The notes beneath the pieces are model-generated. The model saw nothing but the letters and a program-made list of their open reading frames with translations. It was not told the DNA's origin and searched no databases. A stretch of 64,000 nt of DNA from Oxalobacteraceae bacterium (GTDB lineage Bacteria > Pseudomonadota > Gammaproteobacteria > Burkholderiales > Burkholderiaceae_D). Positions 44,402 to 52,721 of this stretch are shown here, piece by piece. The stretch covers positions 186,001 to 250,000 of the forward strand of contig JABTBR010000002.1 of NCBI GenBank assembly GCA_013284265.1, given 5' to 3'. Position 1 is the stretch's first letter; every line of letters starts with the position of its first letter. The translations under genes and the position numbers were made by a program.

Positions 44402-45760
44402 TCAATCCTCCGACATGGCCGACTTGCTGCGGTCGAACACAGGCTTGAGCAGGTAATTCATCATGGTGCGTTCGCCGGTGATGACAAACATCTCCACCGG
44501 CATGCCGGACTGGATATTCAGCTTGTGGGCCGCGATCATACGCGCGCCTTCCGGGGTCACGCGGGCGCGGATCTTGTAATACGGCTGGCCAGTGCGCTCT
44601 TCCACGGTGCGGTCGGCCGATACCTGGGTGATCACGCCGGCAATGTGCGGGGTCTTGTTGCTGTTAAAGGCGGAGAAGATCAATTCCACTTTCAGGCCGG
44701 GATGGACCCGGTCGATCAGGTTGACGGCCAACTGGCCTTCCACCACCAGGGCGTCGTCGGTCGGCACCACGTCCATCAGGCGGAAGCCGGACGGCACCAC
44801 GCCGCCGCGGGTAAACACGTTCAGACCAACGACCACGCCGTCAGCCGGGGACTTGACCTCGTTGTTGGCCAGCTCCAGATCCTGGGCCAGCAGACGGTTG
44901 GCCAGCGCTTCGGCTTCTTTCTGTACATCGCTCAGCGTGGTGCGCACTTCCTTCTGGTATTCCTGGGTACGCTGGCTGCGGCGCAGGCTCAATTCCAGCA
45001 CCTGGCGCTGGGCGCGGCCGATATTGCCGATGTCTTCAGAAATAGCGCCGCTGAGCTGGGCATACGTGCGCTCCAGGTCGAGCAGGCGGCTGCGCGGCAC
45101 ATAGCCATCCTTGGCCAGGTCGCGCATGCCGTCGAGCTGTTCCTTCAGGAAGCCCATCTGGGCTTTCTTGCTTTCACGCGACTCTTCCAGTCCCTTGACC
45201 TGGCTTTTCAGGCCGGCGATATTTTCATCGACTGCCGCGAGTTCATCACGCAGCGCCGAGGTGCGCGAGCTGAACAGCTGGCTCTGCAGACTCAACACCG
45301 AGGCCACCCGCGGGTCGGCCTTGTACTTTTCCAGCGCCGGTGGGAAGCCCAGCGACTTCGCGCCGTCGCGCTCGGCTTCGAGGCGATTTTCAACCGCGCG
45401 CGTCGTGAAATACTGACCGCGTGTCATTTCGGCCTGCGAGCGCGCCATCACCGCATTCATGCGCACCAGCACCTGGCCGGCCTTGACCGTGTCGCCATCC
45501 TTGACCAGGATTTCATCGACGGTGCCACCGCTCTGGTGCTGCACCGCCTTGCGGTTCGATTCCTTGGCGACCGTGCCGGACAGGGGCACACCCTTGTCGA
45601 GCGGCGCAAAACTAGCCCACAGCAGGAAGCCGCCTACGCCCAGCAGAATGATCAGCCAGCCCAGTTTGCTATAGGCGCTGGCATCGGTGTTGACCGTCGA
45701 CGGCGACACATCGTGGGAAATCACGTCGGTCGCGAGGGCCTGTTTCGTCATTAACTTCAT
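44402..45760 (-). CDS. HlyD-family membrane fusion protein of the type I secretion system
   Basis: 452 residues, PrtE/HlyD type. One N-terminal TM helix (LGWLIILLGVGGFLLWASFA) is followed by a split lipoyl/barrel-sandwich domain (HQSGGTVDEILVKDGDTVKA) and a long coiled coil (about residues 110-290). The second half of the lipoyl domain follows (VKSPADGVVVGLNVFTRGGV). It ends with the beta-barrel domain (IRARVTPEGARMI, QSGMPVEMFVITGERT). It bridges the ABC exporter and the TolC-like channel across the periplasm. It is separated by 2 bases from each neighbour, so the three genes form one transcript. Confidence 0.94.
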   Translation of the reverse strand: MKLMTKQALATDVISHDVSPSTVNTDASAYSKLGWLIILLGVGGFLLWASFAPLDKGVPLSGTVAKESNRKAVQHQSGGTVDEILVKDGDTVKAGQVLVRMNAVMARSQAEMTRGQYFTTRAVENRLEAERDGAKSLGFPPALEKYKADPRVASVLSLQSQLFSSRTSALRDELAAVDENIAGLKSQVKGLEESRESKKAQMGFLKEQLDGMRDLAKDGYVPRSRLLDLERTYAQLSGAISEDIGNIGRAQRQVLELSLRRSQRTQEYQKEVRTTLSDVQKEAEALANRLLAQDLELANNEVKSPADGVVVGLNVFTRGGVVPSGFRLMDVVPTDDALVVEGQLAVNLIDRVHPGLKVELIFSAFNSNKTPHIAGVITQVSADRTVEERTGQPYYKIRARVTPEGARMIAAHKLNIQSGMPVEMFVITGERTMMNYLLKPVFDRSKSAMSED

Positions 45761-45762
45761 GC

Positions 45763-47631
45763 TTATTCCTGTTCGGTGGTGGCGGCGGCGCCAGTGCTGG
45801 CGGCGGCCGGTTGCTGAACTTGCTGCGCGGCGGCTGGAGCCGCGACAGGTGCGGCGGGTGCGGCGGCAGCCTGCGGCGCGGCGGGAGCGGCTGCGCCCTG
45901 CTGCGCGCCAGCCTGGGCGGCGGCGCGTGCCTGCAACTGCTTCTGGTTCGCTTCCTGCAAGCCATTCAAGATGTCGCGGGTGGCGCCGAACAGCGGCGGC
46001 GCACCGTCGCGCAGCAGCAGCAATTTATTGGTATGGCTGATCACATTGGTACGGTGGGTGATCAGCACAATGGTCTTGCCGCGCTGGCGCAAATCGACGA
46101 TGGCCTTGACCAGCGCCGCCTCGCCGGCTTCATCAAGATTCGAATTCGGTTCGTCGAGCACGATCAGGGAGGGGTCGCCATACATGGCGCGCGCCAGGCC
46201 CAGGCGCTGCTTCTGGCCGCCGGACAGGCCGGCGCCGCCGTCGCCCAGCATGGTGTCATAGCCCTGCGGCAGGTGCAGGATCAGATCATGCACGCCGGCA
46301 CGGGTGGCGGCTTGCACCACTTTTTCGGCATCGATGGCGCCGAAACGGGCGATGTTCTCGCTCACGCTGCCGGCAAACAATTCGATATCCTGAGGCAAAT
46401 AGCCCATGTGCGGACCGAGTTCGCCCTTGTTCCACTGATAGATATCGGCGCCGTCCAGGCGCACCTTGCCCACCAGCGCAGGCCAGACACCCACCAGCAG
46501 GCGTGCCAGCGTCGACTTGCCGCAGCCGCTAGGTCCGATGATACCGAGCACATCGCCCGCCTGAATCGCGAAATTCAGATTGCCGAACACCGGCTTGTTG
46601 CTGCCCGGCGGTGCGGCGCTGACGCCTTCGACCGCCAGATTGCCCTTCGGCACAGGCAATTCCATGCCTTCCGAACGGGCCGGATTATTTTCCAGCAAGC
46701 CCGTCAGGCGCTCGTAGGCGCTGCGGGTGCTGGCCCAGGTTTTCCATACGCCGATCACTTGTTGCACCGGCGCCAGCGTGCGGCCGACCAGGATAGAGGC
46801 GGCGATCATCATGCCCGGGGAAATCTTGCCCTCCACGGCCAGCAAGGCACCCAGGCCCAGCACCAGCGACTGCAGGGAAATCTGGACGAATTTGGTCACC
46901 GCGCCGACCAGGCCGGCCTTTTCGCTGGCCTCGGCCTGCAGGTGCAGGAATTTGCCGTGCAGCTTGAACCAGCGGCCCATCAGATTGGGCAGCATGCCCA
47001 TCGATTCGATCACTTCGGCATTGCGCAGATTGTTGGTGGCCATGGTGCTCGAGGCGATCGCCATCGAGTTCGCTTCCGACAAGGGTGCGTGCGACACGCG
47101 CTCATTGATATAGGCCAGCGCCAGCAGCACGATGGTGCCGCCCAGCGCGAACAGGCCCAGTGTCGGCTCGAAATAGAAGATGATGATCAGATATAAGGGG
47201 AACCAGGGCGCGTCGAAGAAGGCAAACAGCGCATTGCCGGTCAGGAACTGACGGATATTGGTCAGATCCTGCAGGGCCTGGCCGGCATTGCCGCCGACTT
47301 TTTTCAGGTTCTGCTCGAAGGCCGCCGTGTAGACCCGCTTGTTCATGCGCATGTCGAAATGGGCGCCCACGCGCACCAGCACAAAGCTGCGCACCAGTTC
47401 CAGGCCGCTGATGAGCAGATAGGTCACCAGCACCATCACGGTCAGCATCAGCAGGGTGGTCTCGTTGCGGCTGGCCAGCACCCGGTCGTACACCTGCATC
47501 ATGTACAGGGACGGGGCCAGCATCAGCACATTGGTGATCGCGCTGAAGGCGCCGACGGTGAAGAAGGTACTCTTGAAACTGAGGAGCGCCTGCTCGATCT
47601 CATTTTTCGGATTGAGGAGTTTATTTTTCAT
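45763..47631 (-). CDS. Type I secretion ABC transporter (ATPase/permease, PrtD-like)
   Basis: 622 residues from ATG 47631 (MKNKLLNPKNEIEQAL). The exporter membrane domain (about 20-300) is followed by an ATPase with Walker A GPSGCGKSTLARLL, signature LSGGQKQRLGLARA, Walker B LIVLDEPNSNLD and switch His in VLITHRTN. There is no C39 peptidase or CLD domain at the N-terminus, as in PrtD/RsaD exporters of RTX proteases and S-layer proteins. The last about 60 residues are an unusual Ala/Pro/Gln-rich tail (AAPAAPQAAAAPAAPVAAP) with no known role. It is first in the operon; a Crp box and -10 lie upstream. Confidence 0.94.
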   Translation of the reverse strand: MKNKLLNPKNEIEQALLSFKSTFFTVGAFSAITNVLMLAPSLYMMQVYDRVLASRNETTLLMLTVMVLVTYLLISGLELVRSFVLVRVGAHFDMRMNKRVYTAAFEQNLKKVGGNAGQALQDLTNIRQFLTGNALFAFFDAPWFPLYLIIIFYFEPTLGLFALGGTIVLLALAYINERVSHAPLSEANSMAIASSTMATNNLRNAEVIESMGMLPNLMGRWFKLHGKFLHLQAEASEKAGLVGAVTKFVQISLQSLVLGLGALLAVEGKISPGMMIAASILVGRTLAPVQQVIGVWKTWASTRSAYERLTGLLENNPARSEGMELPVPKGNLAVEGVSAAPPGSNKPVFGNLNFAIQAGDVLGIIGPSGCGKSTLARLLVGVWPALVGKVRLDGADIYQWNKGELGPHMGYLPQDIELFAGSVSENIARFGAIDAEKVVQAATRAGVHDLILHLPQGYDTMLGDGGAGLSGGQKQRLGLARAMYGDPSLIVLDEPNSNLDEAGEAALVKAIVDLRQRGKTIVLITHRTNVISHTNKLLLLRDGAPPLFGATRDILNGLQEANQKQLQARAAAQAGAQQGAAAPAAPQAAAAPAAPVAAPAAAQQVQQPAAASTGAAATTEQE

Positions 47632-47777
47632 AATGTGGGTACACAAGAGTGGGACTGCGGTGACCAATACCGGTGCGGAACGGTGCGCTGCCGCGCCGAT
47701 TCCATGGCCACAAAGGGGGAACTATTCCCCGGGCTCGGCATTCCAGCTAGACATTATCCCCTAAAATCACACTAAAA
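47632..47777 (-). promoter_or_regulatory. Promoter region and 5' leader of the type I secretion operon
   Basis: GATAAT (minus strand, 47758-47753, five of six matches to TATAAT) preceded by GGG forms a good -10 box. Its 3' end is 32.5 bases from the centre of the Crp palindrome at 47778-47793, about the spacing of a class II activator promoter. Transcription would then begin near 47746, leaving a leader of about 115 bases before ATG 47631. The leader contains GGGGAATAGTTCCCC, a perfect inverted repeat around 47725-47739 that could be an operator or RNA hairpin. Confidence 0.55.
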
Positions 47778-47793
47778 TGTGATATGCATCACA
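47778..47793. promoter_or_regulatory. Crp-type binding site upstream of the type I secretion operon
   Basis: TGTGATATGCATCACA, a perfect TGTGA-N6-TCACA palindrome identical in its conserved positions to the E. coli CRP consensus. An extra TCACA at 47767-47771 faces it, giving TCACA-N6-TGTGA-N6-TCACA. It lies 147 bases upstream of the ATPase start and downstream of the S-layer gene terminator, so it serves the secretion operon. A Crp-type protein with matching recognition residues is encoded at 55836. Confidence 0.8.
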
Positions 47794-47880
47794 AATATTT
47801 ACACCAGGATTGTTGATCCCGGGTATGTTAGCGCCATCGCCCCAGCGGCCGCAGCCACGCGGCGGCGGCCGTAAATGAAA

Positions 47881-47911
47881 AAAACCGCTCTCTTGCGAGA
47901 GCGGTTTTTTT
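47881..47911. terminator. Strong intrinsic terminator of the S-layer-like gene
   Basis: AAAACCGCTCTC (47881-47892), loop TTGC, GAGAGCGGTTTT (47897-47908): a 12-pair perfect stem with A tract on one side and T tract on the other, so it works in both directions. For the minus-strand RTX gene ending at 47993 it lies 82 bases downstream. It separates that gene's transcript from the secretion operon behind it. Confidence 0.9.
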
Positions 47912-47992
47912 GCGAACCTGGGGACCGGAACAGCATCCCCGTCACTGGCATGGTTACCTAGGCAGCCATGCACAGAGCGTTCAACTTTGCAA

Positions 47993-50506
47993 TTAAGCGA
48001 AGGTGAAGTCGCCAGCGGTGGTGGTCGATTCGGTCAGGGTGGTGAAGCTGGTCACGCCGGTCAGTTTGATCATGAAGTCATCGGAACCGTCGGCGGTTGC
48101 GCCTGCGCCGTAGACGTAGGTGTTACCGCTTTGTACGAAGAAGACCACTTCGTTGGCAGCGATAGCACCATCGGCAACCAGGGTGGTGATTTTCTCAGCC
48201 AGGGTGTCGTCAGCAGCGGCGAAGGTAGCCAGGCCACCAGCCGATACCACTACCGATGCGGTAGCAACTGCGGTGCCGCCAGCGTCAGCAACATCGTTAG
48301 CTGCAGCGAAGCGCAGGATGTCGCCGATGGCGAAGCCCGAGATCACGTCAACACCAACGCCAGCGCCGTCGGTTGCGGTGTCAGCTGCAACGCTGACGAA
48401 GATGTCGTCGCCTGCACCGCCAGCCAGGATGTCAGCACCGGTACCGCCGGTGATAACGTCGTCGCCTGCGCCAGCAGTGATGTTGTCAGCTTGAGCCGAA
48501 CCGGTGATGGTGTCATCGCCAGCGCCGGTGGTCAGCGAAACGCCGTTGGTGGTGGTCAGAGCGAAGTCCAGGGTCACGTCGCCGGTGGCGGTCGAAGCGT
48601 TGACTGCCGAGTTGATCAGCGCAGCGGTAGCGGTGCTGGTGATGCTCACGTCCGATGCGCCGGAAATGTTCAGCACGGACCAGTCATCGTGTGCCAGGGT
48701 GGTGATCGAGGTCAGTCCGGTGCCGGTGTTGGCAACCAGATTGATGGTCTCGACATCAGCAGCCACCAGGGTAGCGATGGCGACAGCTGCGTCGTCAGCG
48801 CTGGCGGTGATGGTCAGAACGTCCAGGTGACCAACAGCTGCAGCGTCTTTCACGCCGAAGTCCAGGGTAGCAGCGCCGGTCACGGTGACAGCAGCGGCTT
48901 GAGCAGCGGTCAGGTTCACGAAGGTCGATGCGCCCGAGGTGCTGATCGAAACGATGCCAGCGATGTTGTCCATGTCGATGTCGGTGACAGCGGTAGCGGT
49001 CAGCGATTCGAAGTTGGTGTACAGCGCGCCCGAAGTTGCATCCAGTTGACCGTTGGCGGTGAACTCGATGCTGTCGGTGCCTGCGCCGCCGTTGACAGCT
49101 GCGCCAGCTGCCAGGGTTGCGCCAGCAGTAACGACATCGTTACCCGAACCGCCAGTGAATTTCATGGTGGTGCTGGTACCCAGGGTTGCGGTGATCGCGC
49201 CGGTAGCGGCCGAACCGTCAACGGTCACGGTAGCATTGTTCAGGATGCCAACGGTGCGAGCGCCCGAACCGGAGATAACCAGTTTAGGACCAGCAACAGC
49301 GTTCAGGTCGGTCACGATGGCGCCAGCGCCGGTCAGGGTGACCAGATCGCCAGCGGCGGTGATGCCGGCAGCGGTAACAACACCGGTGGTCAGCTTGGTA
49401 GCTGCATCGATGGTCAGGGTGTTCGACGAAGCAGCCAGGGTCAGCGCGTCAACAACGTTGCTTGCACCGGTCGAGTGAACGGTGGTGCCGGTGATGCCAG
49501 TGCCGGTCAGGATGACGTCAGCGGTACCTTTGGTGCCGTTCGAGAAGTTCACGACAGCAGCGGTTGCAGCAGCAGCGTAGCCGAAGTTGTAATCGCCAGC
49601 ATTGGTGACGGTACCGTTGCCGATGACGCCGAATTCGCCACCCGAAGCCAGGTTGGTGACGGTGATCGCAGCGTTCGAACGATCCGAGTTGAAAGCGGTC
49701 AGGCCGGAGTACAGCGACAGGTCGCCAGCGGTGACAGCATTGCCGACAGCGCGTACGTTGAAGGTTTCTACGCCGTTAACCAGCGCGCCTGGCAGAGCAA
49801 CAGCAGCGGTGCTGTTGGTGTAGTTCAGGATGTCTTTGCCTGCGCCAGCGTTGATGCTGTCAGCTGCGCTCAGGGTGGTGTCGTCGCCGCTGTAGACGTC
49901 GATGCCGGCGGTGCCGGTCAGGGTGTCCAGACCGGTGGTCAGAACAGCTGCGGTGCCCGACACGTTGTCGTGAGCAGCAACAGCCGAAGCGGTCACAGCT
50001 GCCAGCGACGCTGCGCTGGTGGCGGTTGCCAGGTTGGCTTCGGTGGTCACGCCAGCCAGCCACACTTTTACAACTGCGTTGGCTGCATCGCCATCGTAGC
50101 CGCGGATGCCGTCAGCGCTGTTTGCCAGCGAGGTGGTGAAGGTGGTTGCAGCAGCAACTTTCGAAGTTACGCTGATCAGATCGGCGTTTTGCGCGCCATT
50201 CAGGATGTCCAGTGCAACGTGACCGATGTCGGTCTGGCCGCTTTGGATCAGGTTAACCCAGTGAACCAGGCCAGCTGCTTCTGCAGGACGGTTGAACAGG
50301 TTCAGGTAGATCGAGTTGACGGTGTCAGCCAGGCTTTTGCCAGCGTACAGGTCGGTGTATTCTTTAGCAACGGAGAAAGCGTTCGCAACATAAGCCAGGC
50401 CCAGTGCGTCAGCTTTGGTTTGCCAAGCTGGCAGGCTGAAGTAGTCAGCTGGACGGTTGAAGTATGCAACGTACAGAGCTTGAATTTGAGCAGCGGTAGT
50501 AGCCAT
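47993..50506 (-). CDS. S-layer-like RTX protein with N-terminal DUF4214, type I secretion substrate
   Basis: 837 residues from ATG 50506 with AGGAG 7 bases upstream. The N-terminus MATTAAQIQALYVAYFNRPA and YLNLFNRPAEAAGLVHWVN are DUF4214 units. A long Ala/Thr/Val/Gly-rich beta region without Cys follows. RTX nonapeptides come near residues 658-700 (GAGDDTITG, GAGDDVITGGTGADILAGG). The C-terminal end DDFMIKLTGVTSFTTL resembles the end of the Caulobacter S-layer protein RsaA, where the type I signal resides (from memory of that family). It is expected to be exported by the adjacent ATPase-HlyD-TolC system and to coat the cell or be released. It is probably abundantly expressed: own promoter, strong ribosome site and strong terminator. 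DUF4214 also occurs in the giant toxin. Confidence 0.88.
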   Translation of the reverse strand: MATTAAQIQALYVAYFNRPADYFSLPAWQTKADALGLAYVANAFSVAKEYTDLYAGKSLADTVNSIYLNLFNRPAEAAGLVHWVNLIQSGQTDIGHVALDILNGAQNADLISVTSKVAAATTFTTSLANSADGIRGYDGDAANAVVKVWLAGVTTEANLATATSAASLAAVTASAVAAHDNVSGTAAVLTTGLDTLTGTAGIDVYSGDDTTLSAADSINAGAGKDILNYTNSTAAVALPGALVNGVETFNVRAVGNAVTAGDLSLYSGLTAFNSDRSNAAITVTNLASGGEFGVIGNGTVTNAGDYNFGYAAAATAAVVNFSNGTKGTADVILTGTGITGTTVHSTGASNVVDALTLAASSNTLTIDAATKLTTGVVTAAGITAAGDLVTLTGAGAIVTDLNAVAGPKLVISGSGARTVGILNNATVTVDGSAATGAITATLGTSTTMKFTGGSGNDVVTAGATLAAGAAVNGGAGTDSIEFTANGQLDATSGALYTNFESLTATAVTDIDMDNIAGIVSISTSGASTFVNLTAAQAAAVTVTGAATLDFGVKDAAAVGHLDVLTITASADDAAVAIATLVAADVETINLVANTGTGLTSITTLAHDDWSVLNISGASDVSITSTATAALINSAVNASTATGDVTLDFALTTTNGVSLTTGAGDDTITGSAQADNITAGAGDDVITGGTGADILAGGAGDDIFVSVAADTATDGAGVGVDVISGFAIGDILRFAAANDVADAGGTAVATASVVVSAGGLATFAAADDTLAEKITTLVADGAIAANEVVFFVQSGNTYVYGAGATADGSDDFMIKLTGVTSFTTLTESTTTAGDFTFA

Positions 50507-50616
50507 TGTGTAACTCCTAGGAAATGCATTAATAAGATTCGAATCTGCTTGGCAGTGATACTTGGTTGCTTGCAGTACTACGGCAGCCATCATGGCAGAA
50601 GACCCCCATCGTTTTA

Positions 50617-50632
50617 TGTGACGGGCGTCACA
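50617..50632. promoter_or_regulatory. Crp-type binding site upstream of the S-layer-like gene
   Basis: TGTGACGGGCGTCACA, a perfect TGTGA-N6-TCACA palindrome. It lies 110 bases before the start codon at 50506. On the minus strand CATGAT (four of six to TATAAT) ends 35.5 bases from its centre, so transcription would begin near 50582 with the box close to -42. Activation by the Crp-type protein is the natural reading. Confidence 0.78.
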
Positions 50633-50990
50633 CGAAACCACAGAAACCCCTCAGTTTTTGAAAAAAAGCTTAAAAAAATCGACCGCGGCACATTATGAGA
50701 TAAGAAACTAGGGAAATCAATAGCGCGCCGACACGGTAGAAGCGATTGCCTATGCGGCCGGCGGCCGGCGAATAAGGCGGCGAATAGCGCCGCCAATTCC
50801 CGGCATCGCACTAAACTCGGCGACTTATCCAGGCCTATGAAGCGGGCCACTGAATCAGGCCACTCAATAAACCGCGGCATCGTCCGCCGCGCCCGGGGCG
50901 CGGACGGCTCGCCAGAGGGGCGCACGGGGCGCCCCAGCCCGCAAGGCAAGTCTGCGACGTGCATATCGATATTCACTTCGTATAAATAAA

Positions 50991-51012
50991 AAAGGGTGCC
51001 GCAGCACCCTTT
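50991..51012 (-). terminator. Intrinsic terminator of the fecR-like gene
   Basis: On the minus strand AAAGGGTGC, loop TGCG, GCACCCTTT followed by TTTATTTATACG. The nine-pair stem and T-rich tail lie 28 bases after the stop at 51041. Confidence 0.88.
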
Positions 51013-51040
51013 CCTTAATTAAGCGATCACAGTTTCGGTC

Positions 51041-52408
51041 TTATTTCGTCCAATATGTTACGCCATCAACCACACGACGCTGATCGAGCCGTGATGAGAA
51101 TACATAAGCCGCGTTATTTTCCGGACCCAGCGCTCCGCTGACACCCATATTCGACTTGGTGATATACGGCAGGCCGCCACTGAGGGCACCGTCGCGCCCC
51201 ACCACGCCGACCGACTGCAGGCTAAAGCGCTCGCTGGAGCTGGTAACCACATCGAAACCGGTGGTAAACGAGGCCTTGCCGAAGTCGACCTGCAAGGTGC
51301 CGTTTTCCAGTTTGGCGGCGCTCAGCGACTGGTTGGAATCGGTCGTGAGCAGCACCTCGCTGCCGCGCAGCACGAAGCTGGCGCTGCCGCGTACCGGCGC
51401 CTCCCAGTCGGCGCCCTTGGTGCGCAACACCGAATAATAGGAATTTTGTCCCATGCGCACCGCGTTTTCGCTGACCAGCTTGGCATTGTCGATGGTGGCG
51501 GGCTGGTTCACCACGGCGGTCCAGCGGCCCCACTTCAACTCGCTGGCCGGACCACTGGCCACCGGGGTGGACGGAACCACCTGCACCGGATCGGCCGGCG
51601 CCACGGTGGGCTGTTGCGGCGTCACCGGCAAATCGGTCTTGTTCAGCACCCCATCCTTGAGCAGGGCGCTGGCTTTCTGCGGGTCCAGAATCAGCTCACC
51701 GGGCGCCAGCGAGGCGGAACCGCCACTCTTGCCGGGCGGCTCGTCGCCGCGCGGCGGCACCACGCTATCGGGCGCAATCCCGCTGCCACTGAGCAACTGG
51801 GGCACCGGCTGGCCGCGCTTGACCTGCAACATCTGGCCAACCTGGCCGGCCGACAATTCACGGCTGGCCGCATGCTCGCAAGGGCCGCCGCCGGCGGGCA
51901 GGCAGGCACCGCTGAAGCCGCTGACCACGATGGCGCCGGACAGCACCGTCACGTTCGAGGTTTCCTGGTCGGTAAACACGGTAAAGTCGGTGCCGCGCAC
52001 GCCGATCGCGGCCACTGGCGTATTGAAGCGGAAATTCTGGCGCGCCTGCTTGACGCCATTGCCGGACACGCTGCGCGCCACGCCGGACAACAGTTCCAGC
52101 TTGACCCGGGTATTGGCCGGGTTTTGCAGGTCGACATGGTAGGCTGCGATACGGGCGCGGCTCGACGGGCGCAGTATCAGCAAACCGTCGTCGCTGGTTT
52201 TCAGATAGACGTAGCCATCCTTGCCGGTGGCCAGTTCGTCGCCCTCGGCGATGGCGTCGCCCATGGCCACAGGCCGGGCGCCGCTATGCACGGCGCCGCT
52301 GACGAACACGATGCGCCCGGCTTCGCCGGCGTGCGCCACGGCGCCGGCCAACAGCATGGCACCGAGGGCGTAACACCGCAGACGCGGCAGCAGAGAGACA
52401 GGCAACAT
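51041..52408 (-). CDS. FecR-domain periplasmic protein
   Basis: 455 residues from ATG 52408, with AAAGGAG upstream; the longer frame lacks a start that could give a signal peptide. Residues 1-27 form a Sec signal (LRCYALGAMLLAGAVAHAG). The FecR domain spans about 30-180: GRIVFVSGAVHSGARPVAMG, DGYVYLKTSDDGLLILRPSS and the hallmark NTPVAAIGVRGTDFTVF. A Pro-rich linker and an unrecognised C-terminal domain follow. This type lacks the anti-sigma cytoplasmic part of true FecR and is often encoded beside CHASE2 cyclases, as here (divergent, 313 bases apart). It may sense or bind a periplasmic ligand for that cyclase (inference). A Crp box lies 49 bases upstream of the start. Confidence 0.85.
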   Translation of the reverse strand: MLPVSLLPRLRCYALGAMLLAGAVAHAGEAGRIVFVSGAVHSGARPVAMGDAIAEGDELATGKDGYVYLKTSDDGLLILRPSSRARIAAYHVDLQNPANTRVKLELLSGVARSVSGNGVKQARQNFRFNTPVAAIGVRGTDFTVFTDQETSNVTVLSGAIVVSGFSGACLPAGGGPCEHAASRELSAGQVGQMLQVKRGQPVPQLLSGSGIAPDSVVPPRGDEPPGKSGGSASLAPGELILDPQKASALLKDGVLNKTDLPVTPQQPTVAPADPVQVVPSTPVASGPASELKWGRWTAVVNQPATIDNAKLVSENAVRMGQNSYYSVLRTKGADWEAPVRGSASFVLRGSEVLLTTDSNQSLSAAKLENGTLQVDFGKASFTTGFDVVTSSSERFSLQSVGVVGRDGALSGGLPYITKSNMGVSGALGPENNAAYVFSSRLDQRRVVDGVTYWTK

Positions 52409-52456
52409 AATAGATACTCCTTTTTTTAGCATTTTCCGCTTCTGACAGAAACATTC

Positions 52457-52472
52457 TGTGACGACCATCACA
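52457..52472. promoter_or_regulatory. Crp-type binding site between fecR-like gene and cyclase gene
   Basis: TGTGACGACCATCACA, a perfect TGTGA-N6-TCACA palindrome. On the minus strand GAAAAT (52436-52431) lies at class II spacing, which would start the fecR-like transcript near 52424, just before its ribosome site. The cyclase gene on the other strand has a separate -10 at 52661, too far for direct class II activation. The rest of 52409-52721 is GC-rich and without a gene. Confidence 0.75.
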
Positions 52473-52660
52473 AGCCGGGCAGATCCGAACGGCGCGTGGC
52501 GCCGGCCCAGGATGCCCATGCTGGCAACTTTATCGCAAGCAATCCCACGCCAACCAGCATTGTTACCCGCTGTTACGACTTTTCCGAACGCCCGGGCGCG
52601 GTGGCCGGAATTTAGCTTCCGCACCGCAACTATGGCTTTCTGTTGCCCCCGACAAAGCGT

Positions 52661-52666
52661 TATACT
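52661..52666 (+). promoter_or_regulatory. Probable -10 box of the cyclase operon
   Basis: TATACT, five of six matches to TATAAT, 55 bases before ATG 52722. A weak -35-like TTTCTG lies 18 bases upstream. It is the best sigma-70 candidate in the interval. Confidence 0.4.
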
Positions 52667-52721
52667 CGCCGGTTATTCCACCCTTCATCCCCACTGGCGC
52701 GGCGGCGTCAAACTTACCTAC

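Larger units (their letters stand above)
50507..51040. other. Gene-free stretch between the S-layer-like gene and fecR-like gene
   Basis: The first about 130 bases are the promoter region of the S-layer-like gene: a Crp palindrome at 50617-50632, a weak -10-like CATGAT on the minus strand (50594-50589) at class II spacing from it, and the AGGAG ribosome site. From about 50690 to 50960 the sequence is GC-rich with short direct repeats (GGCGAATAAGGCGGCGAATA, and GGCCACTGAATCAGGCCACT near 50840-50865) and no convincing gene. An intrinsic terminator for the fecR-like gene occupies 50991-51012. Confidence 0.6.

Noticed and set aside
47987..50698. 903-codon plus-strand frame opposite the S-layer-like gene
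   Set aside because: Shadow of the Ala/Thr/Val-rich coding strand; Gly/Ser/Val-rich and begins inside the terminal part of the real gene.
50614..50976. 120-codon minus-strand frame upstream of the S-layer-like gene
   Set aside because: It runs over the Crp palindrome and GC-rich direct repeats, has no ribosome site, and its protein text shows no structure or motif.
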